Assembly (NCBI GenBank): GCA_900239685.1
Contig: OENT01000369.1
Span: 1-64,000, forward strand
Source of the DNA: Rotaria macrura
Lineage: Eukaryota > Rotifera > Eurotatoria > Philodinida > Philodinidae
Direction of reading: 5' to 3'
DNA: 64,000 nt
The notes under the pieces are model-generated. The model had not been told where the DNA came from. It was given only the letters and a program-made list of their open reading frames with translations, and searched no databases. This document shows positions 25,163 through 37,300 of this stretch, piece after piece (positions within the stretch are counted from its first letter, which is position 1; the number at the start of each line of letters is the position of its first letter). The position numbers and the translations under genes were made by a program.

Positions 25163-26993
25163 GATGTTTTGGACAGAGGCATAACTTAGTTATTTGTTTT
25201 TCCTACGTCTTCTTATTTGAAAGTGAGTGATTCCATCGTTCGATATCACATATGTACTACAAGACAAGCAACGTTCGTCAATGTGATTCACTTGAGGTTG
25301 GATTGAATCTCTAGTTATATCTATAATTATAAACTGTTTTACAAAGGTCAGCAACACTTGCATCCGAACTTTGAAATAGGAGAGGAGGCACGATCCTGAC
25401 TGACGATATCCGCTCCAGCGTCATTGCGCCCCATGCGCATGCTCATGTATAACTCTATACTATTAATTCACTCAGTCAAGTTGATATTCATATACATCGA
25501 TACTCAAACAAAGTCAGAATAAATCATAGTAACAATAGAACATTTTCAGCCATAATCTTCGAAAAAAGTCGAAAAAATACTTCTTGTTTCATCTTTCCGA
25601 ATAAATTCAAAACTGAGCTTATTTTCAACGTATTAAGAGAATAATCACGATCAATAGCGACGAAAATAGTGCCAGCAAGCATCTAACTTCCTGAAAACTC
25701 GATTAAAAGCTAGCGAAGACATCCACATTATCATCTCTGAATTCTTTTGATGAATGTGTTCATCGAACATATGTATCCAGATGTTATACACTTGGGGTCA
25801 CTTTTAAAACTCAACACATTTTTTTTCCTCTGCATCACAGAAATCTAAACCATTTCTTCCATCAATTTTTCAGATAATCTGGAAGTTGCTCGTGGATGTT
25901 CTACCAGAACGTCACACTGCGCCTAGCTGCTCCGATGTTTAAATGTATTTCCGTATAAGACTGGGAAATTCCAAACCGTAACCGTCTCTTATCTTTTATT
26001 CCCTTTTATATGAAATGTAGCGTCTTAACGAAAAAACGAATTGTTTCTTGTAATTATTTGTTTGCTTGGGTAGAAAATGATAATAATAAAAAACAGTGAA
26101 ATATCAAATTGTCGTTGATTTATTTATGAAGATTACGATAGTAATTTGATGAATAATGAAGAGAAACTTGGAGCCTGAAAATTTTCTCAACGAATTCTGT
26201 AGATGATTATTGACGTTCATCAACAAATCTATCTAAAGTTCCTGAGGTTAGATACAACAAGATAAGTTTTTATCTTACTACATGAACAACATGAGATTCG
26301 TATGTTAAAATAATAAGTCCAAACTTTTTCATTTAATCAAAAGGTCACATAACTTTTCATAAAAAGCTCTTGGTCTATCGTTAGATAGACGCTATTTGTT
26401 TCATGATCTAGACGGAAAATCAGAGTTATATTGAAAGTCTTCATTAGTGAACTCTTATAAGTAGTATTTTCAAAGCGCAATGTCGATTTATATATGCGTC
26501 TCTTCTGAGCTGAATCTACAATTAACTTCCAGTAGTGACGACTAGTGGTTTGTTGGTGTCCTTCCAGGAAGTCACTCCCGACTAGCTACTTCTATATGTG
26601 AATGTTCAGTTCTCAACCAGATAAAAATTCAGTGCGAGCACGCCTGCATATAAAAAATATTGGATTGAGTTAAACGTAGGATATGAGAGCCAGAATATCT
26701 GTGAACTTAAATGGAAATTTTGGTAAAACCGTAAATACAATTTGGTATGAACACAAGTGCAAGCGTACAATCTTTTTTCTCCCTCTTATCTACTTCGACG
26801 CACACACACACAAGAGATGTAATCGATTTCAGTTTTTCAAAACTTAAAATCGATCTCATTTCTGACTCACATCTAGACAACACAATTTCGAATTCGGATG
26901 ATTTCATGGAACTTGAGAATTAATGCCAAATGCAGCTCTACAATACACCGAATTGGCCACTTACAGATCAACCCATCTTAACAATAAAAGCTA
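25163..26993. other. Intergenic sequence, no gene recognised
   Basis: I see no supportable coding exon. There is one short GC-richer patch (about 25380-25445) and a CA run near 26800. Confidence 0.45.
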
Positions 26994-27818
26994 GTGAAAC
27001 GAAACAGCATATTGCATGAATTTTCTAACGTGTACATACCTTCTGATGAGCATACTCCATACCATCCAGCATATATATGCATCTGTCTAAAAGGATTCTA
27101 TGGAGCAAGATGTGAAATTCATGATAACAAAATTATTCTTTCATATGACAATATTCTTATTTTGCCTTCGCTATCATTCGTATTTTTGCATTTCATCCAT
27201 TTCTTGAATCATGCTGTACATATGCACAACAAAATTTTGACAAAAATATGCGAAAATAAAACTTCAATCATTGGCTATTGGTCACATCCATTTCAGATTG
27301 CTATTTTTGAACTCTCGACGTCCCTGTACTACTTGGTTGCTCATGAAGAAGTTGACTATTCATCAGTTATTGTACGAAACATGAATCCATCCGATCGCTG
27401 TCGGCCTACACATGAAATATTTGTTGAAAGCATGATGTAAATGCATCTCATTCAACGTATTAAATATTATCATTTACCATATCAAAATCGTTCAATATCC
27501 TGCTTTTATGATGATATTTACAAGTGCTTATGTCGAGATTTTGGTGATCAACATTTGGCTAACTGCTTCGACTTTAATCATCATATCAACCTTGATTATT
27601 TAACTTTGTCTCACAATCAACGTGCGCGTCAATGTTGGGAAGATTATTCATTTAATTCAACGATTTTATCAACTTCATTCATCTCAACTATCACATCAAT
27701 TACATCAATAGATAGTGGCCTGTCACTTTTTACGCTTGCATATATTTTCTATATTTATTCATCTTGCCATTTTGCTTACATATTCACTACACACGATGAA
27801 CTATTTTTTTTACTGTAG
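26994..27818 (+). pseudogene. Decayed copy of an LDLa/EGF/7TM receptor
   Basis: One frame runs through an EGF-like tail (YICICLKGFYGARCE), a Cys-poor extracellular block, an in-frame TAA at 27438-27440, and then KYYHLPYQNRSISCFYDD, CLCRDFGDQHLANCFDFNHH and beyond. The intact minus-strand receptor at 34399-39156 has the matching series YFCICPEDFMGLMCE ... KYYHIPCQKRSDLVCFYDN ... CLCDVDRHANCFKFNYH at residues 1035-1210. The stop, the loss of the last EGF cysteines after CFDFNHH, and the absence of the upstream LDLa part and of most of the 7TM part indicate a broken, truncated paralogue. Read-through or a two-exon alternative is possible, but no splice sites flank the stop. Confidence 0.78.
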
Positions 27819-28759
27819 CTGGCTAACCCTAAAGTTGCTAACACTATCATTTTCCAAATAAATATATACGAATTTTCAACAACTAAAAGAGTTCGACTGT
27901 TGTTAATCGTTTTTATAGATGTATACTGAGTCTTATTCGATGGCATCTATTAATCTTCTCTACGAAAAAATAGGTGTTATGCTAAACTTTTTAGGGATCT
28001 AGATTTGAGGGATAATATTATGCCTCCTGTAAGGTTCTAGCAAAATATGTTTCTATCTCACACTTTTATCATCTTTTTCCAAAAAGTGGGTCTATCCAAC
28101 TCATCTATAGTCTAGTATACTGTTGATTATTTCTATTCTTAATCATGAACCACTATATTGAGACTATCGTAATATTAAAGAAAAACTAAATTGATTTCTA
28201 TGGTAAAATGAAACTTACCTTTCAATTTATTAATAGTACATATATCTAAGTATAGTAATAGTAATACAACGATCAAATCTTCAATCGCACATGCCGATCA
28301 CATCGACACCCTCAAGTAAATTGATCGTATTAAAATTAAAATAACATGTATCTCTTCGAAAAATCAAACAGATTTCTATGAGAAAGAATGTTTCTTCAGT
28401 GATCTGTAAAAGTCTAAAACCTAAGCATCTTTTCAAATATCCATCAGTAAAGTAGAAAATTTTGACTTGATATGAAGCACGGAACAATCAGATACTTTTG
28501 GGCCCGATTTTCCAATTTTGTATCGAAATGTTTTTTTTTGACTGACTTTATGTCTCAATTGCATTGTCTTTTTATCGTATCGAAATAATCTCATAGCTCG
28601 TATTTCTTCTTATAGGTAAACCGCCAGACGCTTTTCCAATGTGATACTTATGATACCAGATCTTGTCAACGGTACTCATGTCAATTTCGAAGTATTCTCA
28701 ACTGAAAAATTCGATAGAATCAAACAAAGAACAGATTTCTAAATGTGAGCGATTTTAAT

Positions 28760-30062
28760 TAAGGGGAGGGGGGGGGGGCGGGGTCGCGACCACCTAAGTT
28801 TCTAATTTAATAGGTTCATTCGATAGAGCACGATTTTTTACGTATATGCTCAAATTTTGATGTTATTTGCATTTCGAACATAAAGTTAAAATAAAACAAA
28901 ACTTTTTATACATGAATCGATAGAGAATTCTTCCCTCTATCAGACATAGTCTGTATGAATTTGGACTAAGAATCTTTTCATATCGTTTGATAGTGAATAC
29001 TTTGTTGCATACACCATTTTTTACACATCAATGAGTTGGTATCGTGTTTTTTTTAGTCATGATTATGATTTTAAATATTTTTCTATATTTGCTTTTATAG
29101 AGCATTTCAAAATCTACAAAATGGTATAAAATTCTTCAAGAAAAAACATATCTCACGCTGTTCTTGCGAGACCAAATGTGTTCATCTTTGAAATTCTATG
29201 AAAAATCTTCACCAACTACTTAATTTCATTATCAAACATTGTTTTTAATGTAAAATAAATATGATATTTGAAATCAGCATTAAAAACTGACCCAGACAGC
29301 TTTGGTTTCACACGAAAAGGTTCTTTTAAAGAAAATTCACCTGTACTCCCCTACAGTTCTTTTTTGGTTGGAGTATCGCACGAAGGGGGGTACAGGTGAA
29401 TTTTCTTTAAAAGAACCTTTTCGTGTGAAACCAGTGCTGTCTGGGTCAGTTTTTAATGCTGATTTCAAATATCATATTTATTTTACATTAAAAGTAATGT
29501 TTGGTGATGAAATTAAGTAGTTGGTGAAGATTTTTCATAGAATTTCAAAGATGAACACATTTGGTCTCGCAAGAACAGCGTGAGATATATGTTTTTTCTT
29601 GGAGAATTTTACACCATTTTGAAGATTTTGAAATGCTCTATCAAATGATATACAAGAAAATATCTTTAAGCACAGTCGCGATTAAGAAAACACGATAAAA
29701 AGCCGTTGGAATAAAAAACAAGCTGTCCGCACCAAGGTATTACCTAGTAGGTAATACCTACCAAATAGTATGAAAGAATTCTTTTCTCAAGCTTGTTCAG
29801 AATGAATCCGATAGAGCGAAAAATTCTCTATCGATTCATGTATAAAAAGTTTTGTTCTGCAGTTACTTTATGTTCGAAACCAGTCTCTAACTGGACACAT
29901 CCAGGGACAAATTTTTATCAAAAAATTCAGTCTGGTGTTGACTATAACTCAGACTAGGTACATGCAAATAACGTTAAAATTTGAGGATATATGTAAAATA
30001 TGATGCTCTATCGAATGGCCCTATTAAATTAGAAACTAACGGGGTCGCGACCCCACCCCCTC
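28760..30062. repeat. 1.3-kb foldback element with G-rich tips
   Basis: The tips are complementary: the left tip reads GGGGTCGCGACCAC then AGTTTCTAATTTAATAGG, and the right tip reverse-complemented reads GGGGTCGCGACCCC then AGTTTCTAATTTAATAGGG. The inner arms are nearly perfect: 29101-29365 pairs with about 29389-29645, including the blocks GACCCAGACAGC/GCTGTCTGGGTC and GGTTCTTTTAAAGAAAATTC. The loop around 29356-29388 is short. The mid-arms are diverged. No target duplication is evident. An open frame at 29302-29520 simply crosses the hairpin centre. The C-/G-rich tips resemble the style of the element at 3458-4608 but do not share its sequence. Confidence 0.85.
29737..29762. repeat. Small palindrome in right arm of the foldback
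   Basis: GGTATTACC and GGTAATACC flank a 5-nt centre (TAGTA) and form a perfect 9-bp stem. It sits in the part of the right arm that has no close partner in the left arm. Confidence 0.55.
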
Positions 30063-30440
30063 AAAAGAATATACTTTTTCTTATTCATAATTCATTTTTA
30101 TATTAATACATTCAGTTGAGCAAAACAATTTCGACATGGAAATTAACTCTTCTTTTTTATATTGTACCCATTTGTTTTTATTAAACGATTTCTTCTCATC
30201 TAGTTTCGATTATTCATATGAATATATTCAATGTAATGATGGACAAGATTTTATTTCGATAAAATTAAGTGTAATTTCGAAATTTCGATAAAAAATAAAA
30301 GAACACAAGAAGAAGAAAAAATCATTCTTGACGAATCACAAGATTGTTTTCTTATTTCTTTCCATTTTTTGAAATAGTCTACTCTGCATTTTGTGCTTGT
30401 TCTGTCATTATATAACGAAGAAGAAAACGATAATTAAATC

Positions 30441-30603
30441 ATACTTACCTGCCACGGATGCAATCACGATCATCGACGTGAATGCTCCAGGTTGAGGCGT
30501 GAGCATTGCACATCGCTCTCGTTGACACCTGCGAAAGGTCCACATCGGACTTTCTCGAGTGGAGAATTTATTACGCGGTCACTTGCGTTCGCGCATTGGC
30601 CAT
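30441..30603 (+). ncRNA. U1: U1 spliceosomal snRNA
   Basis: The U1 snRNA base-pairs with 5' splice sites within the U1 snRNP. The transcript begins ATACTTACCTG, the invariant 5' end complementary to the donor consensus. Stem-loop I carries AATCACGATCA, matching the U1-70K-binding loop (GATCACGAAGG in human). Stem-loop II carries GCATTGCACATCGC, the ATTGCAC U1A-binding loop. The Sm site is GAATTTATTACG. Stem-loop IV ends with CTTGCGTTCGCGCATTGG, very close to human CTGCGTTCGCGCTTTCC. The length of about 163 nt matches the usual ~164 nt. A TATATAA-like stretch lies about 30 nt upstream (near 30410). The first bases pair perfectly with the GTAAGT-type donors seen in this window's genes. No coding gene overlaps it. 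Confidence 0.96.
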
Positions 30604-31512
30604 TTCACTAATTTAATATGTTACATTCTTTCATAGAAGTTCAATAGACTTGATCATCTAAACGAATCTGCTCTCTCGTTTTTTTCTATTCAGCCACTTA
30701 TCAACAAATCAATGTAAAAGACAAACTCAATTGAAATAAATTCCTTTATTAGGTTTTCCTCTACAAAAATAACTTATTGATCATTGAAATACCATTCAGT
30801 TCTATAGATATAGAATGAATTATTCATAGTAAGAGGTGTTCATAAAATCATGTAAGTCTTCATTAAATTTAGATAATTAACTATGGAATCTATCTTCGTC
30901 TTGTTCGCTTCTAATAATTATTGTGACAAATGAACAATATAACGGAATATTAAATATATTTATTGGAACTACTTTGATTTTTAATTTGTTATTACAGGGA
31001 TCGAAATTTTAATAAATTAAAAGATTGATTATTAAATAAATACAGGGAGAGAAATTCAATTAAAACGCTTGTACGGATTTTTATCGTTATCAATAATCTG
31101 TTGATTTTTTTTAGACAGCAAACTAATCAAGTTTCATGCAAAAAGTTCCAATCGATCATTTTACATAGTGTAAGAATTCATTGAAATTCAAGAGGAAAAT
31201 GAATTTAAACACGTATTCTTTGCATTTTTCTTGTTGTTCTCTAGCATTGGAATCTAGACTTATTTATTATTCATTCACAATGGATGGTTTTAGTATATCA
31301 CAAAAAATTAAGATTTTTCTTCTGATTAAAGTCAAATGTGAAAGAGCGACGAAATCGTTTTTAACACGATCTATATGAAATATAATGTTAAACATGACCT
31401 TGAAGATATATATTCATAATTAAGTGAAATTCTGTTCCTTTCCAAATCGAAATTGATTGAATTTTTTATTCTCTTATTAAAATTAACAAACGTCTTTTAT
31501 TTTCTACTCTAG
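30604..31512. other. Intergenic sequence
   Basis: Nothing is firmly supportable. An exon-like open segment (31115-31168) is bounded by TTTTTTTTAG and GTAAGAATT, but its phase does not join the terminal exon at 31513. Confidence 0.4.
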
Positions 31513-31631
31513 CTCAAGCGTCTCAATTAATTTACGAACGTCGTCATTCATCAGATATTCGATTTTCTCAAATTATAAAGAAACTTTCAATAAAACTAAA
31601 ATGTACAGATTATTACGGAAATGAAGATTGA
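31513..31631 (+). CDS. Orphan terminal coding exon of an unidentified gene
   Basis: After a good acceptor (TTTTCTACTCTAG) the sequence is open for 38 complete codons to a TGA. It reads QASQLIYERRHSSDIRFSQI followed by IKKLSIKLKCTDYYGNED. The charged composition is protein-like, unlike the Phe/Ile background frames. The exon begins with two bases of a split codon, so the upstream exon must end in phase 1; I could not find it. The product is not recognised. The segment may be the end of an unrecognised small gene or a relic. Confidence 0.35.
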
Positions 31632-34398
31632 TTAATGGTTTTTTCGAAGTTTTTCTATGTTCTAATGTCAAAATGATCTGTTGTCTGATTTCATTTTCTT
31701 TTCTAAATAACAATGAACCTTGAGCACTCTATGACTGATGATTCTGATGCGAAACGTTGTCAGTTAACTAGATTTTTTTGTTTTTCTGTTATTTCATTAA
31801 AATTTTATGGAGTTAATGAGAAATTAGTCTCGATTATAGACAAACACGATGTTATCGAAATTCTAGATCTTATATAAAAATGAGCTATCTCTTCAGCACA
31901 AAAATAAGTAAAACCAATCTTATTCTAGGTATTGCTTTTAAGCGAAATAAATCTTCAAATGATTTGACTAATCATCAGATAACACTGAGAAATAGCACAT
32001 GTTGTCGACAAACATTTCCTTTTCTACAGGGTGTTCTAGCATTAATCTAGCAAAGAGAAAATTTTGTAGCTCCATTGTATTATTACTAAATAAAACCGGG
32101 AAATATTTAGTAGTATCTTTTGAAACTATTACAATCAACAATAAATATTAGATTTTTAGTTTTTGCAATCTAATGCAAAGTCCTCATGTTCTTAATTTTT
32201 CAATAATTTCTTTGAATTATTGAACTATCTAGCTTGCTAAGTACTTCACAGGATCCTCTCGAATTTTCTTGCGTGGAAAAATCCTGAGAATGCTAACAAC
32301 TTCAATTTATGTTTGCATTGTACTTGCAACAACACTTAACAATAGAACACAAAAAAGTCTGAGAACTCTTGTTGACGGATCCTACACAACTGAATCTTTT
32401 GCTGATTATTTTAATAGAAGTAATTTTCTATTTTCGGCGAAAATCACGAGACATTATTCGAATCAAAATACTGAAAGACACCAAAGAGGGCGAACCCGAA
32501 CAATGTTCCAACTTCCAACGGTTTTTTTTTCTACTTAGGACATACTAAAAGTAGCTGCGGCCACATCTCGATTTCGTATCGCAGGCTCAAGAAAACAGTG
32601 TTCTATTTGTTATACTTCTTCATCGGTATTCACCTAATATCATGAAAATAAAATTTCCAGAACGAACTGTTGCTTATGATATGTGAGGATTCTACGTATA
32701 TGAATGCTCGTCATTTTTCAATGACGTTTCTTAGCAACGAGACCGATTATTGTGTTATTTCCACTGTTGAAACTAGGCGATAGAGATGGATTGAATCCTA
32801 TATTACAGATCTTAATAACCTATTTTTATTGTAAGGTCTCCAATTGGTATTTTGAAGGAAAACGGGAACTTATCAGTTGTTGGCAATCAGAGTGTGATTG
32901 TAATATTGTTGACTATAGATATGGGTATGCGTGAAGGTGTACAAATACTCTTTATCTACATCCACAACAACTTGGGAGCACGCCAACATCACCTTTATAA
33001 AATTGCAGTCGATGGTCACATACCCAGAGAGACTACGAAAGAGGCAAATGATATGCAGTACACGTATTTTTATCTTTCACTAATTTCAGCCACATGTTGG
33101 GTAGACCATCATGGACAGGTGATGATTTATTTATCCATCAAGCAAACGCCTAATTACTGGTATTACTATAATCTTCATCCTAACTAGTGACTATGTTTTA
33201 TGAAATCTTAATGAAGGATCACTGACTGAATGACCTGATAATTTTACTGAGACCCATCCCATCTCTTTATGGAAATAATCGTTACTATGATATATATGTA
33301 AAATCTTCATGAGCATTAAGTTATACTAAACATCATTTTGCTTGAACTTTTTCCACACGGATGACTGTTCAGTTGGAAAACTATAAATCATTAGTTCACT
33401 GTTTAGTAACACATCGTCGATTGAAATTCGTGTTCTGTCTAGGCGGTAAAACGTGCACCACACACAACACTATTTTAAAAAGAAAGCTCAATGTTTCTGT
33501 GCAAATTATCCGATTACAACAGACAGTATCTTCTTGAATAAGGATGTGGATGGGGTTATTCTAGAAGATATTAGCAAGACTACGTAATGACACCCAAAGC
33601 CATCCGCAACTACTCAGCAATCGGTGATTTCCACGTCAACGCTCTTGGATAAATGTGTGTTGGTACAAATTAAAGCATGCCTTTGACTGATGCATAGAAA
33701 TCTATTAGAAAGAAGGTTTATCTATTGTTCCCTTCGGGATATGTGTTTTTTTTTGTGTTTTCTATTGTATGGATAGTACAGATGTTCTATCATATTCACA
33801 CCTCACAATGCAAAATTATTTCTAATTGTTCACTTTCCCATTATTCTATGTTAGAATACTTTTATGGATCCGCATGTTGTAACAGCTAAGTTTCTAGGCT
33901 CTAAACAAGATTGAACCGTGCCTGGAAAGACCCATAACTCCATACATCCTACTAGAATTGAATGCGTTTGACTAATTCCACGCATCTTTGTGTTTCTTTG
34001 GATTCCAATGATTTCATCTCACTTATCCACCATTTAACTTATTAGAAACAAATTCATTTTTGTTAACTTAAATATCAGAAAGTGTAGAATTAAACATTTT
34101 ATCTTGGAAATTAAATATCAACTGAAATAGAGACTATGAAATTAGAAGATACGGAATAAAAATTGACGAAAATAATCCTGGTGAAATCAAAGTCGACTAT
34201 TCTATGCCATCGAGATATAAAGTTCTCAAGAGATCATTCATTGTTGCACGTAGAAGTAAGCATAACTGATTTCTTCATCAATATAAATCGGCAATAATTA
34301 TACAGACATAAGAAATACAACAACAAAAAAAACAAAATGCTTGCAAATCAGTTTTTTAATCAAAGTATCAGAAGGATGATTAGTTTTCGATGTTGTAT
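31632..34398. other. Intergenic sequence, no gene recognised
   Basis: Open frames at 32269-32538, 32752-32934 and 32852-33187, and a ~56-codon frame starting at 33361, show no recognisable domains, signal peptides or paired splice sites. I call nothing here. Confidence 0.4.
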
Positions 34399-37300
34399 TT
34401 ATTCGGTGCGAAATCGACGGTAAACTGCTGTTGAAATACGTGTACCAGCTTCATTCAACTGTTTTCGATAGAATTCAGACGGTAGAATAAAGAGTACGAA
34501 TATAAGTAATGGGGGCATAAATGAAAGAAAATAACCACCGAGATAGAGCCAAGGATTCCGAGCTGATTTGATACATTCTGATAGAAACGAGATGATTAGA
34601 CGAGGCATTCCAATGATTATCAGAATAAATGAACTTATCAAACGATGTTTGTGTCGATGAAATTGCTGCCATAGATGTTCTCTGTGTGTGTGATTTCTAT
34701 TAATCTTAAACTTATTTCGGGCCATTAAAATAATAACGAATAAAACGAAAATAACATTAATGGAAAGTGGAACGAGAAAATGAAAGATATTGATAAATGA
34801 AACAAAAATCTGAAATGATGATGAATAACGTACAATACACCATTTTCGTTGTTCACTATTATCTTCCAGTAAATGACGATGAATAGGATCATGAATATAA
34901 CTTGTCAAAGTAACAATACATACAGCAAAGATTATTCGTTTGGCTATCCTCTTACTTCTTTTTTTATTGAAATTGACTCCAATCAAAATGGTCACCGCTC
35001 GTTCAATGGCAACACAAGCATTTAACCAATCACCAATGGCCAAAAGTGATTTCAACATCATATCCATAATAATACAGTTGACTAGAAGAAAGGAATAGTT
35101 TGTAATTATTGACATTTGAGAAATGACAAGTATTAAGAATTTCAAAGAAAACATCATAATGGTGAGACATGATGTAATTGACGATGCAAGAAGATAAAGG
35201 CCACAGCCGACTTCGAGTGATCGCTTCGTTCGAAACGTAGTAATAGATAGAATTCCATTTAGGATGGCCGTTAATAACATCACTATCGTAAGACATGCAC
35301 TAATTATGACAATTCTGGGTTGTCGAAAGAAACGTATATTTGGCCAAATACTATAACCAAGAATGCTATCCAAAGATAAACCAAAGCCGATCGAGGTAAA
35401 CTGACATAGAGTACCATAGTAACATTTAGTGCAGAAACATGATGATACTGTTGGGCAAGTATTATTATTTTGATAGCATTGTCCACCATTTTCACAATAG
35501 TTATATCCAAAACAGTTATACACACGATGATAATTGAATTTGAAACAATTTGCATGCCGATCAACATCACAAAGACACATAAATTGATCATTATCATAGA
35601 AGCATACAAGATCAGATCGTTTTTGACATGGAATATGATAATATTTGGCACGATTCCATGTTGGCAAAGCTTGAATCTGAATGTCGAGTAGGTCAGAAAT
35701 AGATACGCAGCGATGTTCAGGAATAATGGTTATTGAAATACTGACTAATGATGTGTGATTGTGCTGAAGTAGAGCAAGATAGTAATCTTGATTCCATTCT
35801 AAAAATATCATATGAAATTTTTCTCCATAATAAACAACTGTTGAACTTTGATCATATCCAATTTTTGATACTATCGTTGTTTGAGTAACATCACTAAGAG
35901 GATATTGACGAACTGGATCATACTGTGGTGGAACAACAATGAAATGGATAAGTATTGCTTGTGGAATCATAAGATGTTTTGAGAAATGAAATTCGATTTT
36001 CGTTTCTACTTTTTCACACATTAAACCCATAAAATCTTCAGGACATATACAAAAGTATCCTGATTCAAACATGTTTTCATCAGTTGCAATACATTGACTA
36101 TTATTAGGACATGGATTTGACATGCATGCTATCTTTTTCAGATAACAATTGGATCCAAATTTGTTGGGAGGGCAAATACAAATCGATCGATTGTTGACAA
36201 TTCCCACACAGATCGAGCCTAACGAACATCGACAGTGATGTCTAATAGTACACGATATTCCTGAAAACCCATCAAAACAACGACAGAAGAATTTATCGAC
36301 ATTTGCAAAACGTGTACATTGTCCATGTAAACATTTTAAAGGACAATTTTTCGATATCGGTAAAGATTCTTGTAAGGGAACATTGACATGAAGCGAAAGA
36401 CGATAAACTGGTAAGAATGAAAATCGAATCGGATAGAACATACTGACAAAATATTCCATTTTCATTTTGTTAAATACATCGATACGTACATAGTAACTGT
36501 GATTAATAGATTTTGGTCGTTTTGAATAAAGAAGAGTGAAAGTAAATTTTTTACGACAGTCACGCACTGACATATAGTCAATTTGTTCATAGGAATTAAT
36601 ATTTGTGTCATTGTCCATGAGCATCATAACAAAATTCAATAAAGTTTGCCACTCAACTGTTCGAAATTGCAGTGTGAGACTGAGTCGTTGACTTTGATAT
36701 TCACATTGAGATCCGAAATACGATGGTGAACAAAGACAAGATTTTTCTTTCAATCCACTAGAATAGATAAGAACTCCACGATAGCAAAATCCGTTTAATC
36801 CACTATCCACAGATCGTTGATTTGAATTCGTATGTAAATTATCAGAACGAACGGCTTCTGTTGTTGTGCTTGCGATAAAATTGATCGTGTCAGTGGAATA
36901 TAGATTAACAGGGTAGATGAGATGATTTGTTAACATAAAATTGACAGGTTGAACTCCCATAGTGTTTGATTGTAAATAACTTATATATGTTTGTGCGTCG
37001 AAAGTTCGTGATAGTGGAGAATCACTAAAATTGGATCGCCATTGTGATGTATTATAGATTATTGTGCACCAATCACCTTCGTCATCGCCTGCCGCACAAT
37101 TTTTATATCGTTTCGAATCACAAACGGCATGTGCTGGAATGCATATTTTCTCGTTAAGACAATGATACACATTACATAAAAATGGTTGCAACGAAGGTGG
37201 ACATTGATTTAATTCATCATAAGAGCCCAAACAATCGATATGACCATCGTTGATTCGAGATAAGGGTAAACAAGTGAAAGTATAATTATATGGTAGTATA

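Noticed and set aside
29302..29520. 72-residue frame in the foldback
   Set aside because: It spans the centre of a near-perfect inverted repeat, so it is read from both arms of the hairpin.
32269..33187. Open frames of 60-111 residues between the U1 locus and the receptor
   Set aside because: No recognisable domain, signal peptide or compatible splice sites; composition is like the intergenic background.
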